DNA of 64,000 nucleotides from Miscanthus floridulus (taxonomy: Eukaryota; Streptophyta; Magnoliopsida; Poales; Poaceae): NCBI RefSeq assembly GCF_019320115.1, contig NC_089598.1:25016564-25080563 (forward strand). The letters are read 5' to 3'. The translations under genes were made by a program, and so were the position numbers. The notes beneath the pieces are model-generated. The model saw only the letters and a program-made list of their open reading frames with translations. It was not told where the DNA came from and made no database searches. How positions within the stretch are numbered: position 1 is the stretch's first letter; every line of letters starts with the position of its first letter. This document shows, in pieces, positions 54,714-64,000 of the stretch.

Positions 54714-57700
54714 TCAGGCCCTCCATGCATTTGCGTCATCAGAAGCACTACAGGCTTGAGTTTGAGGAGGGATGCAACCAAGGTCACCATCCAAGCTCAT
54801 CTGCTGTACTTCAGCAGATGATAATATTTTAATGCTCTTGACGCAGCTTACAAACTCCCTGCAAGGTCAGGATTTTCAAACCATCAGAAATGGAACAGGT
54901 TAAGGAAACAACATGGTAAGGATGTACCAAAGAGACGAAGGAATCAGAAGTAGGAACTTACTCCCAGGGGTCATCCCCGACAAGGAGGATGTCATTTTCA
55001 TGATCAACATAGACCAGCTTCCAATCCGTTCGGTAAGGGTCTTCAAGCTGCCCTTGAATACCAAACATGCATGCAAGATCATGCCGAAGATCTTCATAAC
55101 CTCGGTATCGTGTTATATCAATTGATCTCCCAACAGATCCACGCTTTTGAACCTTCAAACAAAGATGAGTGTACATATGATTGCACTATTATTGGATAAT
55201 TGCACCACTGGGTATCAGTTTGGCACATAGTAACAATTGAGTAATTGAGTAAATATGATGAGCAGAGTATTCAGCCCAAGACCGAAACAGGGTTGTAGAG
55301 CGTTAATGCTATCACAAACCTTAGTATAGACACTTCAAAACTCTCACCAATGCTATATGTATGGTAGTAAATAATAATTCATCGTCCAACTTAGAGCTAC
55401 ATGCACCCTACATCAGGTCACAATTTATCCCATTTATGCAATGCTGGAATGGAAACTCCAAGGTGGCACACAAATATATATGTTCCTCAGTGCCATCTAA
55501 ACAACTTTCTGAATACCAAGTATTCAGCAACTCATTTGCATGCACTGATCAGTTCAACCCAAAAGCTTAAGCTGATGGCAAATGGTGGAGAATTCACTTG
55601 TGCTTCAACACTACTGCTCAAATGGAGGCTCACTCCGGCCTCATATGTGAAATAGGAATGGGCAACAATTATTTTATTTAATTGTGCTAGCTAGGATTGG
55701 AATTTGAGACCTTTAACACTAATGCCATATTGAGTAGCATGCACCAAAGGTTTACACCTTTGACCTTGTGGTACCATATTGACTTGCATGGACCGATTAG
55801 TTCAACCTAAAAGCTTAATGGTGGAGAAGGGTGGACAATTCACTTATACTTCAACACTAAGTACTACACTGATATCCACACTTATATTTATTAGTTGGTG
55901 AAGACAAGGTTTTCTCATGGATTTGCAGGAAAATGTTCAAATTATTAAGGAAATAAGCGTAAGAAGGTACGCTTTTATGACTCCACTAGATGTACTTCTA
56001 AGAGAATATTAGAGTACTTCACGGTTTTGAGAGTATGCACATATTGACACATACAGGTATGCATAATAAATGCATTCTTAGGTAAGTGTTACCAAGTAAC
56101 CAACCTTGGTAAAGGTTCTTATCCGCTGTGTTTGACTATTCCACAAACCTTGGCTTGCCATTCCACCATCAGCAACAGCAACATCACTTGAACATCCAGG
56201 CTTAAAAGACATGTCAGGCACACCAAACGACTGGGAGCTGAACGCAGCAGAGGATAGCTCGTTCTCCACATCCCTATGATCCCTTTGTCCAGAAGGTAGA
56301 TTGCATATACCCTTTCCAGACGACATCCCTCTTGACAACAGGGCGTCGGGCATTAATGTATCCACATTTTCCGCAATAAGAAAATTCTCTCTTGGATCAA
56401 CTTGAACATTGTTATCCAAACAAACTGGAGGAAAGGAAAAGCCTTCTCGTGGGCTCTCATCTAAACAAAAGGAGGTAGCAGATGATGCATCAAGTTGATC
56501 TGAAGCTAGATGACGATTAGGTGCATGGACCGTTTCTTTACTACCTTGTATATCATTCTTGATCCGATTATCTGACTTACATTGAATTTCCTGAAGTAAG
56601 TGCTCAATGTGTGGTGTTGCTGGCATCTCAGGCAAATTTCTGCTTCCTTGCTGTGCTCTACTCAATGAATTTATTGGGGAGATACGGCTCTCAGATGGAG
56701 CTGTTGAGCTGGATGGTTCTTCGCTCTCAGCGAGTGCTGAGTGTGATCTTACAAGTTGCTGGGGTGTCAGGGATCCTGTCGTATGGTTCAAAGGTGTTTG
56801 CTGCAAATGTTTGAGCTGGCCCATGGCATCAGCACCACCCAACTGATGTTGAAGAACTTGTTGCTGGAGAATTTCCTGGCTTTTCTGAGACAATTGTTGA
56901 ATCAGCTGGGACTGATGCTGTGGGTTCAGTTGAGATAGCAGATTTTGTTGTTGAATCTTTTGAAGCAGCTGCAGCTGCAGTTCTGATTGTGATAACTGTT
57001 GTAGTTGGGGTTGTTGACTTTGTAGGAGTGCCTGCTGGTATTCTGCTGTTTGTTGCAGCTGTGGAGTCTGAGTTAATTGTGATTGCTGCAAAGAACCCAT
57101 TGTTGTTAGACCTGGTAACCCTGGGCGCTGGGTAGGTGACTTGGGTAAACCCAACTGTTGTAGCTGAGATGAAGATGGTTGCAAAATCTGGTTTAACAAT
57201 TGTGCTTGTGAGACAGCTTGTCCACCTGAAGGCTGTTGCTCTTTCAGCTTGTGCTGGTCCGATGACTGAATACATGCAGTAGCTTTCAACTGTTGCTGTG
57301 GCTGTGATTGTTGCCGTTGGAGTTGTTCTTGCTGCTGCTGCAAGTGAATGGCATTTTGCTGCAACAGCTGGGCTTGCTGTTGCTGTAGAATCGCAGAACT
57401 TTGCTGCAGTGGTTGGACCTGCTGTTGTTGCAATACATGGTGAGGCTGTTGCTGGTGTTGAGCTAATGAGGTAATTGCAGGGTGGTCCACTTTCGAACCA
57501 GCCTGTAAATTAGGTAAGCCAATATTTTGGGCCTGCATACTCAACCTTTTTGTTGGATCTTCACTGACACTGCCTAGCCCATCCAGCACACCCAGTGCAT
57601 TAGAGGTCAAGTACTGCGACTGTACAGCAGGGGCAGCAGTTGCTAGCATCTGAGGATTTTGCTGCATAGCCATCCATTGAACTAGGCTAAGGCCTGGAAA

Positions 57701-60700
57701 TAATGCATTTTGGACATCTTTCAGAGCAAAGTCATCAGCAAGCCATGGCATCGCTCTTTTGAAAGCACTCTCAACCTCGTTTTCATCATCTGCAAGATTC
57801 ATTTTATAGACGGACAAAGTATATCTTCAGAAAAATGAAACGGTGCAAATAATAGATGCATGAATGTTGAATTGTTGATCAAGAAATGACTCCAACACAA
57901 GGATGACAAATAAGTAGGCCAGTATTCCTACTCATAGTTAGAAGTCTAGTTTATACATAAACAAGAAGCAATGACATTTAGGAAAGGGAATCTCCATGTC
58001 TGTGCAACTTATTTGTGATTTTCAACAAGCAACCAAAACTTCTTGCTGATAGTTTATGTATCAAGGTTATAGACAAGAAAGAGTAAGAACTAAGTTCATG
58101 AAATAAATTTTCGCCAACTTAAGTATTCAGGGCCACATGATAGTCAATAGGTTTAACAAATGCATGAAAAACAGAACTACAAAAAGATAATAAGGCCAAT
58201 TGTGTATTGCATTATTTCCTGTGTGGTCACTTTTTTACAGGCATGCATGTAATCCTTTCATCTGGGTGGGTGGGTGGGGGAGGGGGGGGGGGGGGGGGGG
58301 GGGTGGCGTGTTCTAACTCTCTTCTATTAACTGTGTGTTTGAGAAAATTATTTCCTGTATTGTAGATACCATAATATTATTTGTACCTGGCATTCCTGGC
58401 TGCTTAGGAAGCTTTGGCCTGAAAAATGGTGGTGGGCATATAGAATAGAATGGTGTAGCAACTGGTTCAATCTCCCATATCGAAACACGGGTGCGCCTCT
58501 CAGATGCAGTTGATTCATCCCAACCAACCTGAAGTGGAAAAGACAGATGAAGTTAGATGAATCTGCCAACCTTTTATGCTACAGTCTCTGAAACTCATTT
58601 CCATATGGTGTTCGGTAAATCTTATATAAAATCCATATAACATCAGGGTTGACTCCTGTAACTCCAGCTTCACTTCTTGACCCAGCTAATTTCTTACTGG
58701 ATGTAGCTGAATTAAATGGATATCACTGCAGATTAACATGAGAAGGAAGATGAATGACATACCTGAAGGTTTCGCCAATGAGAATTCTTCCACCTAAGTG
58801 GATCTAAGTCGCCAATGCCTGTGATCGTGCCCATGTACCTTCTTACCCCTGAATCCTCTGTCTCAAAGAGCATTCTGAATCGCATTCCAAGGGACACTTG
58901 TGTATACAGAGCCTTATTGTATTTTGCTAAAGGGATGACAAATTCTGATGGGCTTGCCCTATCCGAAGAATAGTATGATTCATTAGCCTTAGTACTGGCA
59001 GAAAGTTCCAATAAGGTACAATTAGCAACTAAAATACCTTGGGTTATAGAAAATAGTAAATGGGCTACTATTTGCAGCAGCATGGGCTGCAGCAGCCAGG
59101 ATTCCAATGTGCATGCTGTCACTTGATAAAACTGATGATGACAGAGCTGGTTGGGGTCTGCTAGCATGCCTTATACCTAAGAGAAGCTGAGATTTCTCAT
59201 CCCTGGAAAAAATGTGTAAGATCAATGTTTTCTGTATCTAGATACACACATACTTTTTAATGACTAGAATTGATTATATTACCTTATAAAAAGAACTGAA
59301 TCACCAGCTAACAACCTTTTTGTACTGACGAAGACACTCCAACCGGTTGTCAAAAGATGCCTCTTCGGTTGACCTGCATGTGCAGGTACAGTATAGTGAT
59401 AAGTACAGAACACCTCTGATTTATCAGACATCATGTCCTAGTACAGATTTCCTTAAAAGTTTCATGAAAAATTGGAATTCTAATAGCTGCTAAACGCCAA
59501 ACATAAATAGTGTACCCAAAAAAATTCCAGCAGTGAACCACGGCTGCATAACAATTCACATCCATATACAGTACAAAGTTAATATACATGTATTATTTTA
59601 GTGTTTGGCAATGTTCAGTACCTCGATAGATATGTCGAAATTTCCATGAAATATCATGTAGATCCTTGGCAATGAGTTCTTGGGCAGGTGGTTGCATCGT
59701 AAAGTCCTATCGAACATGTTACCCTGGTAAGGGAGGTATTTATTGCATCTGATAAATTCATAGATCCATTAAAGTTATTCCAATCTTATGCAGAAATATT
59801 GCATACTAGCGGTGGAAATATCTTCTCAGCTGCACGGCGTGGCACTGAGAATCCCCCATGCGTACTTGTGTCGCTTGCTGTCAACGTCTTGCAAAAGAAT
59901 TCTGTTGGTTGTTTGTTTTGCTTCAGACCCAGTTCAGATGCCAGCATCGCGTCTCGATCATACTAGTTGCATTGAGAAAAAATAGTTCATTTCCATTCAA
60001 GAAATCAACAACGAAAATAACTTTCTCAAAAAGAATGCCCACATACTTTGTTCACAGGCTGAAGCGTCATCTGGGCATAAACTTCATCGCTTTCAGAATC
60101 TGCCTGCACAAGAAATATGTTTCGTGTGCCCAGTTAGTAAAACATACTGCTCGTGGCCAAAATTGGCACTTCCCAGTTCCCAGGCTGTCTGGAAGAACCA
60201 TGTAGGGCGGTTTAAAAAAGAAGATGCAGCACAAGAGGATAAAACTAGCATTGACATACATGTAAGGTGAGACTTAGGAGCTTGCAGATCAACTTAGAAG
60301 GCAGAGATGGGTAGCTGGGGATGGTGTCCAGCTCCTTATGCATTGAAGCAGCAACCTGATACAGAATTACCAGAACAAGAAATTTTTCAGAAAGTATTCC
60401 CAAAATCAACTCATTCCTACTGCACACTGATAAGGCCTGCACCTGTTCACTATGGCCCTGCGGGAAGTACACGACGAGACTACCCACCGGGGGCAACGAC
60501 ACCAGGGGCCCCGCACAAGCATGCCACAACTCCGAGTTGATGGGTTTCTTTTCCCTGGTTTTTCAAATAAAAAAGGAGCCAATTATTACACTGCATCCCA
60601 GATCAAGGCCTCGTTTAGATGGTGGAAAAATTTCAACCCGATGAATAGTACCACTTTCGTCTTATTTGACAAATATTGTCCAATCGTGGACCAACTAGGC

Positions 60701-61109
60701 TCAAAAGATTCATCTCGTGATTTTCAACTAAACTGTGTAATTAGTTATTTTTTTTATCTACATTTAATACTCCATGCAAGCGGCTAAAAATTGATGTGAT
60801 GGAGAGAGAGTGAAAAAACTTGGAATTTTGGTGGCATCTAAACAAGGCCCAAGTAAAGAAGATTCGCGAATCAATTTCCTCGCAGTTAACCACAAGCGAC
60901 AACAAGAAGTAACTGCGATTACAGACAAGTGGGCAGCTCAACGGTGACGATCATGAATCATGACAAGATCACGAGATGCTGAACTGAGAAATGTAAAGGT
61001 GGCGCTGAAATCCATGAGAAATTGGACGGCAAGCAAGCAAAACTAAAGCAAGGAAAGCCTCACCTTCTGCGGGGCTGGGAGTGACGCCGCCCGATCCCTG
61101 ATCCTTCAT
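54714..61109 (-). CDS. ARF: Auxin response factor, ARF7/ARF19-type Q-rich activator, with a 1-base frame loss at exon 2
   Basis: Thirteen coding exons: 61109-61064, 60554-60443, 60355-60260, 60103-60047, 59962-59807, 59706-59622, 59373-59283, 59202-59038, 58958-58763, 58528-58387, 57789-56105, 55152-54962, 54858-54714. Domains: B3 DNA-binding (about residues 126-230: [37 protein letters not shown]); Auxin_resp/dimerisation (about 253-350); a Gln-rich middle region, almost all in exon 11 (about 382-944); C-terminal PB1 (about 944-1030: [16 protein letters not shown], Lys plus DxxEND/GDDPWEEF acidic motif) for Aux/IAA and ARF pairing. The Q-rich middle marks a transcriptional activator. Spliced coding length is 3167 nt, one short of 1055 codons plus stop. 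The missing base falls at exon 2 start (CCAGGGAAAAG), so the annotated start is out of frame with the rest. Confidence 0.93.
58262..58303 (+). repeat. Poly-G tract in ARF intron 10
   Basis: GGGTGGGTGGGTGGGGG followed after one A by 22 consecutive G (58282-58303). The G-run is on the non-template strand relative to the window, hence C-rich in the ARF transcript. It could form a G-quadruplex in DNA and is a likely site of sequencing-length error. Confidence 0.85.
60607..60849. mobile_element. MITE in ARF intron 1
   Basis: The 243-bp element has inverted ends: GGCCTCGTTTAGATGGTGG, and from the right GGCCTTGTTTAGATGCCAC. A CAA duplication flanks it at 60604-60606 and 60850-60852. It has no coding capacity. 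It is a Tourist-like or related family very common in Andropogoneae introns. Confidence 0.7.
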
Positions 61110-62557
61110 CTCGCCGAGATCCTGAACCAAATCCCGCGTCCGGATAAGCCAATATTCACCGCCCACCTTCTCCTACCACCACCACCACCTTTTACGAACT
61201 GCTAGTAGCTGACGCCCTGCTTTCCGACGAAAGTGAGGGCGCGAGGCAAAACCCGGATCAGCGGAGGAGCAAGGCAAGCACCCGCGTGAATCCGGGCAAT
61301 GAACCTTCGCCGCGCACTACCACACCAGCCGCCGTGCCGAGGCGCCAGCTCATCCGCAGCGCCTAACTTCTGGCGCTCTCTGAAGCTTCCGCCTCTCCCT
61401 GGCCAGGCCTGCGCGTCCCGGCGGCCGGCGGTTACTCCGGTCTCCACACGCCGTCGGCCGTGGCGCGGAGGTGGTCGGTCGAGCGCGCGTGGGAGTGGGA
61501 CGGGGGGAGCTGCGCCAGTTGGGACTGGGAAGCAACGGGGAGGGGAGAGAAGGCGGAGGAGGGAGACAAGCGGGGTTTAAAAAATGGGGGACGGGACGAG
61601 GGCCGCGGGGCGCGGAACCGGGTGGCGGGGCGGGCTGGCGCTGTGCCGCGGCGGCGGCAGCGGCAGCGGCAGGGGTGGAGTAAAGAAATGGCCGCGACGC
61701 GCGCGAGGGGGGAAGCCAGCAGGTACTAGCTCGTGGGCGCTGGCGTGCCGCGCGCAGCGGCAGCGGCGGGGCGGCCTCCGGTGGTTAAAAAAATATACTG
61801 GGCACTGGCTGGTGGCGCCGTGGCTGGTAGCTTCCGCTTCCGCTTCCGCCCCACGTACGCGCTCGCGGACGGGAACTGGAGGCTTTTACCGGTGTACCCT
61901 TAAAAAAGATGTCACGCTTCTGCGTACCTCTCAAAAGTTGGTCGTCACCTACATACCCTCGCTCGAACTTTTCTTTTCCCTCACGCCATTCCGTCGGCAT
62001 TTGCTCCTAACGGTAGGTAACGGCTCTGGAGAATGACTCAATTGCCCTTGTATTTGTATGGGCGTCTGAACTTTTTTGTTTCCCCTGTGCCCTCCGACGA
62101 AGCATCCGAAGGACCAGTTGCCGTTGTACACTGGCTGACAGGTCGGCGGAGGACGCGAGCACATGGAGATTTGCATGCATGCACGTACAAGTGCGCGCGA
62201 CTTCGTGCAATTTACCGGCGTGGACGTACGCGCGGGCAGGCTCCGCTGGATCCAGGGTACGGCCAGCCGTGTCGTGTCCCAAACCTACCCACATTTTACT
62301 CCGCGGACGCGCCATCCTGCCAGCCAGCCGAGCGCCCCCGCCTGCCTGCCTGGCTAGCTGGTTGCCACGGCTAAGGAACCGGCCCCCGGCGCTCCCGTAT
62401 AAATACCACCCCACTCCATGGCCATCCCAACCCACTCACACACCAATCGAAACTTACACATCTCTCGAGTTCAAGTTCCTCCCTTCCCCCCACACACCAC
62501 TGTCACTAGCTAGAGATCCGGCAGTCACAGACGCGAGCTAGAGCTGAGAGGAGGAAG
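61110..62557. promoter_or_regulatory. Divergent promoter region between ARF and XTH
   Basis: 1448 bp separates the ARF start codon (minus) from the XTH start codon (plus). 61110-61790 is GC-rich and presumably holds the ARF leader. A GAGACA element (reverse complement of the auxin-response core TGTCTC) is at 61563-61568. XTH has a good TATA box, TATAAATA at 62398-62405, about 155 bp upstream of its ATG, in a C-rich CT-repeat leader context. TSS positions are inferred. No other sites are claimed. Confidence 0.55.
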
Positions 62558-63433
62558 ATGATGAGGTCAGCCACGCTAGTTGCCTTCATGGCGGTGGCGT
62601 GCATGGCGTCCATCGCACACGGCGGCAACTTCTACGAGGACACGGAGATGACGTGGGGGCAAGGGTGAGGCAAGGTGGTGGACGGCGGGCGCGGGCTGGA
62701 CCTGACCCTGGACAAGACCTCCGGGTCCGGGTTCCAGTCCAAGAAGGAGTACCTCTTCGGCAAGATCGACATGCAGATCAAGCTGGTGCCCGGCAACTCC
62801 GCCGGCACCGTCACCACCTTCTACCTCTCCTCCGCCGGCAGCGCGCACGACGAGATCGACTTCGAGTTCCTCGGCAACGTCTCCGGCGAGCCCTACACGC
62901 CGCACACCAACGTGTTCACGCGGGGCCAGGGCCAGCGGGAGCAGCAGTTCCGGCTCTGGTTCGACCCGACCAAGGACTTCCACACCTACTCGGTGGTGTG
63001 GAACCCGCAGCACGTGATCTTTGCGGTGGACGGCACGCCGATCCGGGACTTCAAGAACCACGAGGCGCGCGGGGTGGCGTTCCCGCGGACGCAGCCGATG
63101 CGGCTGTACGCGAGTCTCTGGAACGCCGACGACTGGGCCACGCAGGGCGGGAGAGTCAAGGCGGACTGGACGCAGGCGCCGTTCGTGGCGTCGTTCCGTG
63201 GGTTCAGCGCCGATGCATGCGTCTGGGCTAATGGGAAGCAGCAGTGCCCTGTGGGAACCATGGAGACGGCGGCGGCGGGGGGACGGCGCGGAGGCAGCTG
63301 GTGGAACCAGCAGCTCAGTGATATGAGCTACCGCCGCATGCGCTGGGTGCAGAGGAAGTTTATGATCTACAACTACTGCACCGACGCCAAGCGGTTCCCG
63401 CAGGGCGTGCCCGCCGAGTGCAAGCTGCGGTGA
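62558..63433 (+). pseudogene. XTH: Xyloglucan endotransglucosylase/hydrolase with premature stop at codon 37
   Basis: The frame starts ATGATG at 62558 and ends TGA at 63431-63433 (291 codons plus stop, no intron), a normal XTH length. Residues 1 to about 22 are a signal peptide (MMRSATLVAFMAVACMASIA). The GH16 catalytic motif DEIDFEFL is at about 98-105, followed by the conserved N-glycosylation site NVSG. The C-terminal XTH domain has its cysteines ([23 protein letters not shown]). XTHs cut and rejoin xyloglucan in the growing cell wall. The sole lesion is TGA at 62666-62668 where the family has Arg (GxG context WGQG-stop-GKVVDGG), consistent with CGA to TGA. If real it is a null or very recent pseudogene. 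Everything downstream is intact. Confidence 0.88.
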
Positions 63434-64000
63434 GGATGCGTGTGGTTGGATCGATGGATGAACGAACACGAAGCCCTCGTCGTTCGGCCTCGCCGTGGTG
63501 GAAACCAGAGAGATCGGTGCTCTGGTCTGGTCTGGCGAATAATGTTTTGGTTTTTGCCATGGGCGATGGCAATGTAAATGTAGCGCGCATGTCGCATTAT
63601 TCTTTCATTTGTTTCTGCAACACCGGATGTACAACTGCCAAGTTTTCGACTAGTAGCGATCGAGTTCGTTTCTTTTCAAATCTGTGTGCGCCGTGCTTTC
63701 AAGCACAATTCATGCATGCGTGTTGTGTGTTCTCTCATCTCCATCTGTGTGCGCTGAGTTACAGACAGCTTGGCGCAGCTGGCTAACCCTTGGACACCAC
63801 GCGGACACGGGCGCACGGACATGACGTCCATGGGGTCATGGACAGGACAGACATGGACACCGTGTAAAATTGGACTCTTGCGTCAGACTAGGGTCCTGGA
63901 ACCGGAGGAAAGCTTATCCGGATTTGGTTGGTTATTTTATTTTAACCGAGGAAGCAGACATCCATGCGTTGCAGGTTGCCTGCATAATAATCGAGGGAGG
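63434..64000. other. XTH 3' UTR and downstream sequence
   Basis: The first 150-200 bases are probably 3' UTR (AATGTAAATG near 63570 might act as a polyadenylation signal). The remainder shows no gene, RNA or clear repeat. Confidence 0.5.

Noticed and set aside
58387..58528. Apparent 2-base frameshift in ARF exon 10 near the FYxICPPPFF motif
   Set aside because: On re-reading the strand, the codons run in frame with one extra Ser. The exon length fits its neighbours, so there is no lesion.
62576..63469. 297-codon minus-strand open frame opposite XTH
   Set aside because: It is a shadow of the GC-rich XTH coding strand. The plus strand carries the clear GH16 motifs.
1..64000. CRISPR arrays, bacterial operons, tRNA or rRNA genes
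   Set aside because: None seen. Direct repeats present are transposon internal repeats or microsatellites, and no tRNA or rRNA signature was recognised on either strand.

Overview
The window is nuclear DNA from a grass, most likely a panicoid/Andropogoneae species of the sorghum, sugarcane, Miscanthus or maize type. The evidence is spliced plant genes with GT-AG introns, a cereal-type ARF7/19-class auxin response factor, a GC-rich intronless XTH, and dense nested grass transposons. I recognise three host genes. A chloroplast co-chaperonin CPN20 gene is on the minus strand (17487-32434). An auxin response factor is on the minus strand (54714-61109). A xyloglucan endotransglucosylase/hydrolase is on the plus strand (62558-63433) and is divergent from the ARF. 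Almost everything else is transposable element.

Layout. 1-12875 is a nest. A 4.6-kb solo LTR (1178-5781, minus, 5-bp duplication CTAGC) sits inside an older, oppositely oriented LTR of a related family (before position 1 to 6089). That older LTR interrupts the integrase of a decayed Tat-lineage Ty3/gypsy element (6090-12875, minus). 12876-15390 is a decayed Ty1/copia RT-RNase H remnant, and a 345-bp Tourist-like MITE follows (15432-15776). CPN20 has five coding exons, and its intron 3 is swollen to 13.7 kb. That intron holds an intact, apparently recent chromovirus-type gypsy element (18649-23840; LTRs equal in length and identical where I compared them), a 4.0-kb hAT transposon with clean termini but a broken transposase (23986-27995), and a 5'-truncated copia element (28375-30962).

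A few hundred bases upstream of the CPN20 transcription start is a 6.9-kb PIF/Harbinger-type element (33212-40095). It has perfect 19-bp terminal inverted repeats, a CTG duplication, a broken transposase, a Myb/SANT-like ORF, and a run of exon-like blocks from an unrecognised gene. A 10.9-kb Mutator-like element (40223-51091) follows. It has roughly 270-bp GC-palindrome-rich TIRs and four decayed genes: a MURA-type transposase, a plant-mobile-domain protein, a GRF zinc-finger protein, and a plus-strand GRF-like protein with a 23-residue tandem repeat. 51103-54713 is repeat and MITE debris plus ordinary intergenic sequence.

The two genes at the right share a 1.45-kb divergent intergenic region, and both appear lesioned. 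The ARF reading frame loses one base at the exon 1/exon 2 junction: spliced coding length is 3167 nt, one short of 3168. The XTH has an in-frame TGA at codon 37, just after the signal peptide. These may be natural alleles, pseudogenisation in one (sub)genome, or sequence errors. They are the most directly testable host-gene observations. The most unusual mobile system is the four-gene Mutator-like element.
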